From a virus: 39,089 bases of DNA. A program made the position numbers and the translations under genes. Shown one piece after another: positions 8,082 through 15,401 of this stretch. Each line of letters opens with the position of its first letter. The stretch's first letter is position 1. Under the pieces are notes generated by a model. That model had not been told where the DNA came from, did no database searches, and was given only the letters and a program-made list of their open reading frames with translations. The stretch is from positions 1 through 39,089 of IMG/VR virus record IMGVR_UViG_3300006192_000014. One strand, given 5' to 3'.

Positions 8082-8111
8082 GGGGCTAAGATAGCCGCAT
8101 GGAGATTTGCA
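8069..8111 (-). promoter_or_regulatory. Hairpin enclosing the tape-measure start codon
   Basis: Two 14-nt arms (8069-8082 and 8098-8111) are inverted repeats matching at 12 of 14 positions around a 15-nt spacer, and the spacer itself folds (GGCTA-AGA-TAGCC). On the minus-strand mRNA the downstream arm contains the tape-measure ATG and its next codons, so the start would be sequestered. There is no Shine-Dalgarno sequence before the ATG. The structure may control translation of the tape measure (inference). A perfect-arm version is present at the relic copy (9712-9754). Confidence 0.6.
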
Positions 8112-8218
8112 TTCAGGAAACTGTGCGAAGGGTGCTTGCTAACTAACGAATAAAAAAACTAAAGTGGTAGCATTTGATTTGAGTGGCTGTTTTCTTTGTC
8201 CACACTAAGGAGATATTT

Positions 8219-9568
8219 ATGGATTTTATCGCGAACGGCGTAAATGGCAAATATTTATCAAATGTTCTCCCTTCTAAAAAAACGGAAGTGGATGGTGTCT
8301 ACGCCGCCATTGCCTATGGATCGCCAATAAAACATGAGTATAATGACTTAATTGGAAACTGCATTCAGAACAAATTACGCCTCGATATTTGGATGCGATA
8401 TGATCACACAGTACCTGTTGCCATTCCTGTTTTGAGGCAGCTGCTCGACAATCATCAAAATAATATTTTTTGTAAGCTTGTCCCTGACCGCTTTCATTCA
8501 AAAGTCATCTGGTGGAAAGGGTATGGGGCATATATTGGGTCTGCGAATCTTACGGATAGAGCTTGGATGAACAATGTTGAGGCAGGCATTTTTCTTAGTG
8601 AAGGAGATTTGCAGGCTGACGGCATGGCGCTGCAACTTGAATCTTTTTTCGACAGGCTGACAGGCTTAGATGTTGCTTTTGAGCTTTCAGAGGAGGTTAT
8701 TCAGGAGTTGACAGAGATAGAAGAACTGAGAGCTCCAAATAATGATACAGGTAAAGACAAACGAAAAACACCTGAATGGCGTGGGTTATCTTTTGTCCAA
8801 GACAAGAAAAAGTCTCCAGAAAGACGAAAAGAAAATTTCAGACAAGAGTGGCAGAGTACGCTTACAACCCTTCGGAGCATCGGCGAACAACTTGCGGATG
8901 CAAAACCATCATGGGTGTCTGAGGATGTACCGATAAACTGGCAAGTAGATCAATTCCTCCACGCATATTATTACAATAAGGTTTCTGATGGGGGGAGTCG
9001 GCCTTTTGAGGAGTTTTACCAACGGCATCACAGCGATCCGCAAAAGGCTTTACAAGAAGCTGTTAATTGGTGGGTAGGGACACTCACTCCACCGTCACAC
9101 GAAGATCGTACGCTTGATGAGCAGGCTCCGTTCATTCGGGAAGAACTTCAAAAAGATAAAATTCTTCATTTGGATGAGAACAAATTCTCTACGATCTGCT
9201 CTTACACTCATGCCACACGCGACCATATTTCCAAAATTTCTTTAGCAGTCCTTGGGAAGCCTGAATTACAATCACTTTCTCTTGAAGAACGCATCCCATT
9301 GTTCGCCAACTGGCTTTGGAATAAAAAGAATAATAAAGGGTTAGGAGTTCGAGGCTTGTTGAACTTTGTTTTATATGAAGGCGAGGATTCGTCCCTTTGG
9401 GAACGACTCTATTTAGCTGGGCGAACTGAAGCATATCGCCTTCCCCACTATGGACTCAATTCTTTAGCAGAGCTTGTAGGATGGGCTCGACCTGAAATAG
9501 CGCCTCCTCGTAATGGAAGAACAAGTAAGGCTCTTAGGGCTCTTGGGTATGATGTTAAGGTCTATTAG
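8219..9568 (+). CDS. PLD-like nuclease-domain protein, accessory cassette
   Basis: A 449-residue protein on the + strand, AT-rich. ATG at 8219 is chosen over an upstream in-frame codon at 8183 because AAGGAG lies 7 nt before it. Residues ~20-125 resemble a phospholipase D/HKD nuclease domain: beta strand VDGVYAAIAYGSP, then FHSK (H93, K95), then YIGSANLTDRAWMNNVE (105-121). The classical Asp after HxK is not evident, as in some restriction-type PLD domains. Residues ~200-449 are a separate Trp-rich alpha-helical region with no recognised motif. A single HKD suggests a dimer (family knowledge). Such stand-alone PLD proteins occur in phage defence and restriction, so an exclusion role is plausible but unproven. 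Confidence 0.75.
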   Translation: MDFIANGVNGKYLSNVLPSKKTEVDGVYAAIAYGSPIKHEYNDLIGNCIQNKLRLDIWMRYDHTVPVAIPVLRQLLDNHQNNIFCKLVPDRFHSKVIWWKGYGAYIGSANLTDRAWMNNVEAGIFLSEGDLQADGMALQLESFFDRLTGLDVAFELSEEVIQELTEIEELRAPNNDTGKDKRKTPEWRGLSFVQDKKKSPERRKENFRQEWQSTLTTLRSIGEQLADAKPSWVSEDVPINWQVDQFLHAYYYNKVSDGGSRPFEEFYQRHHSDPQKALQEAVNWWVGTLTPPSHEDRTLDEQAPFIREELQKDKILHLDENKFSTICSYTHATRDHISKISLAVLGKPELQSLSLEERIPLFANWLWNKKNNKGLGVRGLLNFVLYEGEDSSLWERLYLAGRTEAYRLPHYGLNSLAELVGWARPEIAPPRNGRTSKALRALGYDVKVY

Positions 9569-9628
9569 CTACTCAGATGGCAAACATTGAGTATCTTTTA
9601 GCTTTCCGAATTTGTGATCAAACATAAG

Positions 9629-9724
9629 TTAGCAGGGTACCTCCCCCTGTTCAGTGATTTTTCTCAAAGGGGCGTTGGTCATGTCCACAAAGGACATGGA
9701 TGCTATGACGCTGAAAATCTCCAT
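9629..9724 (-). pseudogene. Relic: 5' fragment of the tape-measure gene
   Basis: From an intact ATG at 9724 the minus strand reads MEIFSVIASMSFVDMTNAPL, then RKI, and runs into a stop after 31 codons (TAA at 9631-9629). The intact tape measure begins MEIFSVMASMSLVDMITAPL, then KNI. Homology also extends about 60 bp upstream of the start (8082-8143 against 9725-9786). Beyond codon ~23 the sequences are unrelated. The fragment sits between the PLD-like cassette and the zinc-ribbon cassette, as the gp46 relics do in the other stack. Confidence 0.9.
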
Positions 9725-9754
9725 GCGGCTATCTTGGGCCCATGGAGATTTTCA
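9712..9754. repeat. Perfect 14-bp inverted repeat at the relic tape-measure start
   Basis: Arms 9712-9725 and 9741-9754 are perfect inverted repeats (TGAAAATCTCCATG and its complement) around a 15-nt spacer. The spacer matches the reverse complement of the spacer at the intact tape-measure start (8083-8097) at 13 of 15 positions, much better than the direct orientation. The element is therefore conserved but flipped between the two copies. Confidence 0.75.
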
Positions 9755-9793
9755 TTTAGGAAGCTGTGAAAATGGGGCTTGCTCTTTTTTCAA

Positions 9794-9817
9794 ATGTGTG
9801 TATGTGTGTATGTGTGT
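9794..9817 (+). repeat. Three tandem copies of ATGTGTGT
   Basis: Three perfect 8-bp units lie 38 bp upstream of the zinc-ribbon gene's ATG. An open frame continues upstream through them to an ATG at 9772 and a GTG at 9766. Slippage would therefore change either promoter spacing or, if translation starts upstream, the reading frame. Confidence 0.7.
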
Positions 9818-9855
9818 TCGAAGGTAAAACGTGTACCTATTCAAAAGGAGAAAAT

Positions 9856-10068
9856 ATGGCTGGTAAAATGTGTCCAGATTGCGGGGAAGCTACTTTCCAT
9901 AAAACCCCCACAGGAAGAGAGTGTTCTCAGTGTGGTTACGAGATGAAAGTTCCCGCCAACAGTGGGAAAGGTGGTCGAGGTAAATTCTGTCCGAACTGTG
10001 ACCGTTGGACAGTTTTTGATGGTGAATGTACGAATTGTGGAGCTACCTTTAAAAGAAAAAAGAAATAG
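9856..10068 (+). CDS. Small double zinc-ribbon protein, accessory cassette
   Basis: A 70-residue basic protein with four CxxC knuckles (C6/C9, C23/C26, C45/C48, C58/C61), that is, two zinc ribbons joined by a Gly/Lys linker, and a KRKKK tail. Such ribbons bind nucleic acid or act as adaptors (family knowledge). The start is ATG 9856, which has AAGGAG 5 nt upstream; a 28-residue Cys-rich upstream extension from ATG 9772 is open but has a weaker ribosome site. It is AT-rich, on the + strand, and its stop lies 3 nt from the end of the frameshifted tail-chaperone frame that converges on it. It is preceded by the tape-measure relic and an 8-bp tandem repeat. Function unknown. Confidence 0.75.
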   Translation: MAGKMCPDCGEATFHKTPTGRECSQCGYEMKVPANSGKGGRGKFCPNCDRWTVFDGECTNCGATFKRKKK

Positions 10069-10071
10069 CAT

Positions 10072-10550
10072 CTATTTTTCTGATGAGGTCCGATTATACC
10101 GCTTCTCCAACCACACAGCTTGCGCAGCCTGCTGGGCAAAGACCTCGACGGACGGGGACGGCGACTCGTGGAGCCAGTGCTTTATCAGCACGGCGTACTG
10201 GGTCATTCCGTCCCCGTCTATCTGTTGCAGGTTGCGCTGGATCAGTTTCCCAGGTCACCGAAGCCGCAGGAACCCATAAGCGCCCCGCCGAAGGTGGAGG
10301 CGAGGCCGGAGTAGTCGTCCAGGGCCGTCTTGAGCTGGTCTTTCTCTTCGGGGTTGACCGTTTCCATGATCAGGTTGCGAAAGGCCTGTCCCGCGTTCTT
10401 GAGCACGGTCTTCTGCACCCGGTTGACCTGGGGCGTGGAGGGTCGTTTGAAGTGAAACTTGAAGCTCACGTCCTTGTCCTTGAAGCGGTCGAAGAATTCG
10501 TGCTTCAGCTCCATGTATTCCGTTGCCTTGGGGGTCTCTTTTTCTGCCAT
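10072..10550 (-). CDS. Tail assembly chaperone, -1 frameshift fusion product (gpG-T / Mu gp41-gp41' type)
   Basis: A predicted 159-residue extended chaperone made by -1 ribosomal slippage at GGGAAAC (minus strand, complement of 10245-10251). The zero frame reads GGA AAC TGA. After slipping, translation continues for 57 codons (LIQRNLQQIDGDGMTQYAVL, then a helical Gln/Ala-rich tail) to TAG at 10074-10072. The heptamer is correctly phased (X XXY YYZ) and adjoins the zero-frame stop. Position between tube and tape measure matches lambda gpG/gpGT and the Mu equivalent, where a fixed low ratio of the two products is needed for tail assembly (established). The codon arithmetic closes exactly. Confidence 0.85.
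10242..10550 (-). CDS. Tail assembly chaperone, zero-frame product (Mu gp41-like)
   Basis: A 102-residue helical protein starting MAEKETPKATEYMELKHEFF, with an AGAGGA ribosome site. The frame is open farther upstream, but the ATG at 10550 is the well-placed start. It ends at TGA directly after the GGGAAAC slippery site (see the fusion entry). It follows the tail tube gene and precedes, in phage order, the tape measure, with the accessory cassettes between. It likely coats the tape measure during tail-tube polymerisation (family knowledge). Confidence 0.85.
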   Translation of the reverse strand: MAEKETPKATEYMELKHEFFDRFKDKDVSFKFHFKRPSTPQVNRVQKTVLKNAGQAFRNLIMETVNPEEKDQLKTALDDYSGLASTFGGALMGSCGFGDLGN

Positions 10551-10579
10551 GGTATCCTCTTTTCTCAGGTTGTCCCGGT

Positions 10580-11008
10580 TTACAGAGCCGGAGTGCCGCC
10601 CCACTTGATGGGGGCCAGGATGGTCAGGTCGTGCTTGAGGGCACCGGCGTTGTCGTCGTCCTGCCCGGCGCTGGTGTCGTTCTTGGTGATCTTGACCGCC
10701 GGGAGCGTGTCCGTGACCGTGGGCATGTCGTCGTTGCCGTAGCTGACCACGATCTGGAAGGGCTTGCTGTTGTAAACCGATCCGCCCAGGGCCTCGCGCA
10801 AGGCCTCCGCCTCGTCGCGGTCCAGCTCCATGGAGCCGGTGGCCTTGTAGTTTTTGCGGCCATAGCCGCGCGGGACGTTGCCTTTGCCGTACCGGGCTTC
10901 AATGGGCCGTTCATCGCTGTAGCTGATGTTGGTGATGCCCACGGCCACGCCGCCCGGCAACTGCACCTCGACGGACTCCCAGTCATAGAGATTGCCGTTC
11001 ACGGTCAT
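10580..11008 (-). CDS. Tail tube protein (Mu gpM-like)
   Basis: A 142-residue tail tube protein. The start ATG (11008-11006) overlaps the sheath stop by one base (TAATG). Beta-rich sequence such as GNLYDWESVEVQLPGG (4-19) and a conserved ARYGKGNVPRGYGRKNY motif (38-54) are typical of Mu-like tube proteins. Order sheath, tube, chaperone is canonical. Confidence 0.85.
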   Translation of the reverse strand: MTVNGNLYDWESVEVQLPGGVAVGITNISYSDERPIEARYGKGNVPRGYGRKNYKATGSMELDRDEAEALREALGGSVYNSKPFQIVVSYGNDDMPTVTDTLPAVKITKNDTSAGQDDDNAGALKHDLTILAPIKWGGTPAL

Positions 11009-12702
11009 TATGCGGCCTCCTTCAGGCGCGGATCGAAGTTGGACCCGGCATAGGTGAAGTTGGAGAAGAGCTTGATCTTGCGGATGATGGGCACGCCGAT
11101 CAGGGTCTGCTCCACCCCCACGCCGTTGTTGACGATGTCCTGGCCGGGCGGGATGGCGATGACGTACCCGACCAGCTCCTTGGGCTTGGCCTTGGTCATG
11201 GTGTCCAGGGCGTTCTCGATGCTGCCCTTGAGGTAGGCGAGGCCGGAGGCCTGGCCCTCCTGCGTGGGGTCGCCCGCCTCGTCGTACATGGATTTGAGGG
11301 CCGCGATGCGGGCGAGGCGGACCGCCTTGAAGACCACCCGGAGGATTTCCTCGAACTGGAAATCGCTGGTCCGTGAAGCCAGGGTGCGGGAATCGCCCCA
11401 GTACACCCCGGAAAGCCCGGCGTACATCTTGGCGGAGACGGCTCCGGCGCTTTCCAGGGCCTCGTGGATGCCGATCTCCACCCAGCCGTCGGGCAGCGTG
11501 CCCTGGCTGACCGGGCCGTCCTTGACCCTGCCGGTGGCGCGGTGAACCGGGACGGACAGAACGCGCCCGCATTGCAGGCCGCCCCAATTGCGCAGCTTGC
11601 GCAGGCCCGTGGAGTCCGAGACCTCGCCGAACGCGGCGATGGACTGCACAAACCGATGCGAATACTTGGCCCGCTCGGCCTTCCAGGCCGCCACCCAGTC
11701 GTTCAGGTCCTCGCCATCATAAGGCAGCCGGAATTCGGTCTTGATGTACGTGGGCCGGTGCAGGTTCCACAGCTCGTCCGCACGGACGCCGCAGGCGGCC
11801 CAGTCCACGGCGTCGCTGGGGCCGACGATGTAGACGAACTCGGGATCGTACAGGGCGAGCGGGGTTTCCAGGGCGGCCATGACCGCCGTGATGGACGGCA
11901 CCGGGGCGTTCAGACGGCAATGGTACTCGGTGCCGAGGGTCAGGTCCTCGTCCGGGACGGTGATGGTCACGCCGATGGACGCGACCGGGATCGCGCCGTC
12001 CACCGGGATGGTGCGGATGGAACTCCAGTTGTCGCCGCCGTCCTCGGAGAGCTGGTAGGTGCCGACGTTGCGGCCCCCCGCGCCGGTGACCAGCAGGACC
12101 ACCTCGGCTCCGGCCTTGACCGTGCCGGTGACGGTGATCATCGGGCCTTCGCCGATCCGTTTGACCGGGCCGATGGGGCCGCGCACCGTGACGGCATAGG
12201 CGTCGTCCTTGACGTGCGCACCCTCGGCCAGGGTCAGGACAGCGCCGGATGCGCCCAGGGCGATCTGTCCGTTGGCCGGGGTGGCCGTGGCGTTGTCCCA
12301 CGTTTTCCCGCCGTCCAGGGACAGCTTGTAGGTGGCGGTGCCGAGCTGACCGGCCACCACGATCTGCACGACGGCGTCCGTATTGGCACCGGCCACGCCG
12401 CTGGTGGTCGCGTCCGGGCCGGTGCCGGTGTGCCGGACGTTGCCGATGTAGCCGCCGGGCAGCCCCGCGACCGGCACGGCGATGACGACCGGCTCCTGGC
12501 CGCCGGTGGCGAAGATGTCGCGCAGCCGGTCCACCAGGGGGCCGGTGCCGAGCTGTTCGGTCAGGTCGCTCCGCTTACCCAGGAGATAGGCCTTGCCGAC
12601 CGTGCCCTTGGAGCACACGCCGACAATGACGGCGGAGCCGGACACGTCGCCCGGCGCGAGGCCGCTGGTGCCGTCAATGAGGTATTCGATTACATCATTC
12701 AT
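11008..12702 (-). CDS. Contractile tail sheath protein (Mu gpL position, DUF2586 type)
   Basis: A 564-residue sheath protein. The C-terminal part (VFKAVRLARIAALKSMYDEA, then GYVIAIPPGQDIVNNGVGVE) carries the sheath/DUF2586 signature; ATG at 12702 has a G-rich ribosome site. Two homologous beta domains are inserted near the N-terminus: about residues 92-175 (YKLSLDGGKTWDNATATPAN) and 185-266 (YQLSEDGGDNWSSIRTIPVD). They share the spacing Y-x-L-S-x-D-G-G-x-x-W and probably decorate the outside of the sheath (inference). Confidence 0.85.
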   Translation of the reverse strand: MNDVIEYLIDGTSGLAPGDVSGSAVIVGVCSKGTVGKAYLLGKRSDLTEQLGTGPLVDRLRDIFATGGQEPVVIAVPVAGLPGGYIGNVRHTGTGPDATTSGVAGANTDAVVQIVVAGQLGTATYKLSLDGGKTWDNATATPANGQIALGASGAVLTLAEGAHVKDDAYAVTVRGPIGPVKRIGEGPMITVTGTVKAGAEVVLLVTGAGGRNVGTYQLSEDGGDNWSSIRTIPVDGAIPVASIGVTITVPDEDLTLGTEYHCRLNAPVPSITAVMAALETPLALYDPEFVYIVGPSDAVDWAACGVRADELWNLHRPTYIKTEFRLPYDGEDLNDWVAAWKAERAKYSHRFVQSIAAFGEVSDSTGLRKLRNWGGLQCGRVLSVPVHRATGRVKDGPVSQGTLPDGWVEIGIHEALESAGAVSAKMYAGLSGVYWGDSRTLASRTSDFQFEEILRVVFKAVRLARIAALKSMYDEAGDPTQEGQASGLAYLKGSIENALDTMTKAKPKELVGYVIAIPPGQDIVNNGVGVEQTLIGVPIIRKIKLFSNFTYAGSNFDPRLKEAA

Positions 12703-12711
12703 GGTTTCCCC

Positions 12712-12909
12712 CTAGAGAGCGCCGCCGCCCTGCGGGCGGGTGCGCAACCGGTTCAGGGCGTGGTCGAATTCGGTCCTGGAGACCTGCTTGCCTTGCGCCC
12801 AGTTCATGCCCACGCGGAGCGCGGCGAGTTCCCACGCGGGAATTCCAGCGTCCTTTGCCAGCTCCTCAACGGGGAACATCGGCGGGGCCTCAGTCTTGTT
12901 CTTGCTCAT
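12712..12909 (-). CDS. Small protein in the Mu gp38 position
   Basis: A 65-residue protein just upstream of the sheath gene, with a strong ribosome site (GGAGG, 6 nt before ATG). It overlaps the preceding gene by 20 nt. The sequence (FPVEELAKDAGIPAWELAAL) looks helical and does not show the DUF2635 pattern of Mu gp38, so only position supports the assignment. Possibly a tail assembly factor. Confidence 0.6.
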   Translation of the reverse strand: MSKNKTEAPPMFPVEELAKDAGIPAWELAALRVGMNWAQGKQVSRTEFDHALNRLRTRPQGGGAL

Positions 12910-13429
12910 TGCTTGCCTCCCTGTAGTCGGGGGTAATGGTCACGCTCGTGATGAGCGGGATCTCGTTTTCGGTGGTGGTCATGCCGGTGAACATAATGTG
13001 GAAGACTTTTGACCGTTTCTTGAAGACCTCCACCTTCTTGGTCGTGAAGCCGCCATACTCGGCCTTTTGCACGGCCACACTGACGGCGTTGCCGTATTCG
13101 TCGGCGGTACGCTTGGGCAGCGCGGCCACGAAACGGCGGGAAAACTGTTTGAGCCACGCCTCGTCGTCGGCGCGGATCGCGGCCCGTACCGGCAGGCGGA
13201 CGGCCTCTCTTTCGCGGGTCAGGGTGCGGTGGGTCCGCTCCTTGCCGACCGTGGCCCGCTTGCGGATCGGGCGGCCCGTGCGGGTATACTGCTCGGTAAG
13301 GTAGGCAATCTCGACGCGCTTGTTCGGCAGCGTGATGCCATCCTTGTCCGGCTCGATCATGACGGCGCTTTTGGGCAGGCCAGCGGTAACGGCGGCTGCC
13401 GTGATGGTGTCGGTGGCGATCTGTCTCAT
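12890..13429 (-). CDS. Tail completion protein in the Mu gp37 position
   Basis: A 179-residue protein overlapping both neighbours (ATGA with the upstream gpG-like gene, 20 nt with the downstream gene). It has an Arg/Lys-rich middle and a C-terminal beta region (KVFHIMFTGMTTTENEIPLI). The place between the virion morphogenesis gene and the sheath corresponds to Mu gp37, thought to close the tail tube. I do not recognise a family motif. Confidence 0.65.
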   Translation of the reverse strand: MRQIATDTITAAAVTAGLPKSAVMIEPDKDGITLPNKRVEIAYLTEQYTRTGRPIRKRATVGKERTHRTLTREREAVRLPVRAAIRADDEAWLKQFSRRFVAALPKRTADEYGNAVSVAVQKAEYGGFTTKKVEVFKKRSKVFHIMFTGMTTTENEIPLITSVTITPDYREASNEQEQD

Positions 13430-13875
13430 TTGGTGCCCCCGAGGATGCCCACCAGGTGGTCGGCGAGGATGGCGCGGGCTTCTTCAATATCATCCTCGGA
13501 AATGCCGAGAAAAGCGCGGGCAGGAAGCTCTACGGCGTGACCGCGCCCGGTTTTGCCGCCCAGTTGGTGGATACGGGCGAAAGGCCCATTACTGCCCCAT
13601 ACAACCTGATCCGCGCTTGCCTCGTAGCCGATGGGGCGGAGGTGTGTTTCATTCTTGTTCACCAGCGTCTTGCCTCCTTCCTTTTCCGCTCTCTGCGAGG
13701 GTTCCCACGGCGTGCCGTCCGGGGCCGTCGAAGTTCGGAAGCGTTCCTCTGTAGAAGAAGCCATAGCCTCGCCGATTGTTTCCATGGCCGCTTTGCTTTT
13801 CGCGGCTTTGGCTGTGGCGCGACCGAGCATGCGGTCCATGCCGCCCCAGTCCAGCTTGAAAGATGTACCGCCCAT
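13426..13875 (-). CDS. Phage virion morphogenesis protein (Mu gpG-like)
   Basis: A 149-residue member of the phage virion morphogenesis/tail completion family. The start is ATG 13875, overlapping the previous stop as TGATG; a GTG one codon earlier is also possible. Motifs: TEERFRTSTAPDGTPWEPSQ (43-62), then VWGSNGPFARIHQLGGKTGR, then LPARAFLGIS near the C-terminus, all characteristic of this family. In Mu, gpG lies next to gpF; here it has moved downstream of the DUF1320 gene. Confidence 0.88.
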   Translation of the reverse strand: MGGTSFKLDWGGMDRMLGRATAKAAKSKAAMETIGEAMASSTEERFRTSTAPDGTPWEPSQRAEKEGGKTLVNKNETHLRPIGYEASADQVVWGSNGPFARIHQLGGKTGRGHAVELPARAFLGISEDDIEEARAILADHLVGILGGTK

Positions 13876-14300
13876 CACCAGCCCCCCAGGTCGATGGTGG
13901 GCTTGCGCGTCCTGACGATGAGGGAATCATCGGTGCGGGCTTCCTGGCCCAGCTCCTTGAGGCCGATGTTCAGTTTGGCGTCGCGGACGGCCTCAAGGTC
14001 TTTGACGGCCTGCTTGTACTGGGTCTGGAGCGGTATCCAGTCGTTGTTGGAGCCGCCCTCGGCGGTCATGAGGGAGGTGATGCCGCCCACGATGCGGTAG
14101 GAGGCCATGACGGCGGCTATCCGCTTGAGGGTGTCCGGTGTCTGAGTGAGCGGCAGCTCGAACCGGGCGCGGAGGGCGTCGTCGATCTCGCCGGACACGT
14201 TGCCGAGCGTTTTTTCGACGATGCCGGGGGTCTGCCCTTCGGCGGCGGTCAGGTATGCCTCAAGCACATAATCGGTCAGGTCGGCTCTTTCGCAGTACAC
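13875..14300 (-). CDS. Head-tail connector, DUF1320 (Mu gp36)
   Basis: A 141-residue DUF1320-type protein: MYCERADLTDYVLEAYLTAA at the start, then EIDDALRARFELPL and TLKRIAAVMASYRI, as in Mu gp36. The start is GTG at 14300 with GAGG about 6 nt upstream. It follows the major capsid gene after a 108-bp gap that contains a strong hairpin. Expected to sit at the head-tail interface. Confidence 0.88.
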   Translation of the reverse strand: MYCERADLTDYVLEAYLTAAEGQTPGIVEKTLGNVSGEIDDALRARFELPLTQTPDTLKRIAAVMASYRIVGGITSLMTAEGGSNNDWIPLQTQYKQAVKDLEAVRDAKLNIGLKELGQEARTDDSLIVRTRKPTIDLGGW

Positions 14301-14363
14301 AGATGCCTCGCATTCGCGTTTTGGACTGGTTTTGAACTAGTCCGAACAGGTGGCCGCGCATAA

Positions 14364-14399
14364 CGCGCCCTGCCGAGTCACAAAGTACGGCAGGGCGCG
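14364..14399 (-). terminator. 12-bp stem-loop after the major capsid gene
   Basis: Perfect 12-bp GC-rich arms (14364-14375 and 14388-14399) surround a 12-nt loop, 10 nt past the capsid stop. There is no T-run on the minus strand, so it is more likely an attenuator or an mRNA 3'-end stabiliser than a full terminator. It would let capsid message be more abundant than downstream genes (inference). Confidence 0.6.
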
Positions 14400-14408
14400 A
14401 ATCTCGCA

Positions 14409-15389
14409 TTAAACGACTTTTGCCCAGCAAATGGACTTGGGAGAGCGTGCCGGAAGCGGTTTGCTCTGTCCGATGATGCGGTAGCCGTTGCCCTCGGGCA
14501 GCTTGATCGGCTTGGGGAAGAACGGGTACGGCTGGAGCTTGGCGTCCACATCGTCCAGGGCGCAGTAGATGATCTTGGCCGGGGCGTCCTTGGCGTAGGC
14601 CACGATCTCGCTTGCAGGGACCTTGGACACCATTTCGCCCGTCTGCGGGTTGCGGTACTTCTCGGACATCTTCTTGACGATGTAGCCGCCGACATTGATG
14701 TAACCGGCTCCGACTTCAACCTTGAGCTTGGCCGTGGACTTGTAGTCCTCGACGATGCCGTATAGGGCCTGATAGGCGGCCTTGCCCGCGAAGAATTCGA
14801 TCTCGCCGCCATAGCCGCCGTCCTGGATGGCCGTCTCCATATCGGAGAGGGTTTCGTAGACGTCCGCAACCTTGACGTCGGAGGCCGTCAGCAGCTTTGT
14901 CGGATTGATACGGTAAGGAGTGCCGAACTCCACTTCGTAGGTGTCCCAGCCTCCATCCACTTTGACGGGCCAGGAAATGGTGCCGGTCAGGGCCGTGGCT
15001 GCGATGCCCTCGGTGGTAAACCGGCAGGTGTCGCGCAGGTAGGCGATGGTGTCACGCGTCCAGGCGTCGAGGCTGGCCTTTTCGGCCAGGATCATGCGCA
15101 GGTTGTTGAGGTCCTGGCCGGTGACGTCCTTGGACGGCTTGACCGGCAGCGGCTCGATCATGTTGATGCTCACGCTCCCGGAGCCGACAGGGGTGGACAG
15201 GCCACCGCGACGGATCACGGGCGCGGTCCCGACGATATCCAGGATATCGTTGATGCCGACCAGGGCGAACGGCTTCTGGGCGCGGCCAGGGAAGCAACTG
15301 TCCATGATGGTGGTCTTGATCTTGGGCAGCCCCTTGAGATGCAGGGCAACGGCCTGCGGGGAGAAAAGCCCTTTGAGCTGGGTAAACAT
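14409..15389 (-). CDS. Major capsid protein (Mu gpT position, lambda gpE-like family)
   Basis: A 326-residue major head protein. It starts MFTQLKGLFSPQAVALHLKG with AGGAG 9 nt upstream, then FPGRAQKPFALVGINDILDI. The C-terminal part includes DALDD-like acidic and EIVAYAKDAPAKIIYCALDD segments. The length and sequence style match capsid proteins of the lambda gpE-like group used by many Mu-like phages. It is preceded by the decoration-protein gene and followed by a strong stem-loop. Confidence 0.88.
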   Translation of the reverse strand: MFTQLKGLFSPQAVALHLKGLPKIKTTIMDSCFPGRAQKPFALVGINDILDIVGTAPVIRRGGLSTPVGSGSVSINMIEPLPVKPSKDVTGQDLNNLRMILAEKASLDAWTRDTIAYLRDTCRFTTEGIAATALTGTISWPVKVDGGWDTYEVEFGTPYRINPTKLLTASDVKVADVYETLSDMETAIQDGGYGGEIEFFAGKAAYQALYGIVEDYKSTAKLKVEVGAGYINVGGYIVKKMSEKYRNPQTGEMVSKVPASEIVAYAKDAPAKIIYCALDDVDAKLQPYPFFPKPIKLPEGNGYRIIGQSKPLPARSPKSICWAKVV

Positions 15390-15401
15390 TCGTGTCGCTC
15401 C

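Noticed and set aside
8069-9754. A site-specific invertible switch with its own recombinase
   Set aside because: The inverted spacer is suggestive, but no invertase or tyrosine recombinase gene is present in the window and the spacer is only 15 nt. A replication or cruciform event is simpler.
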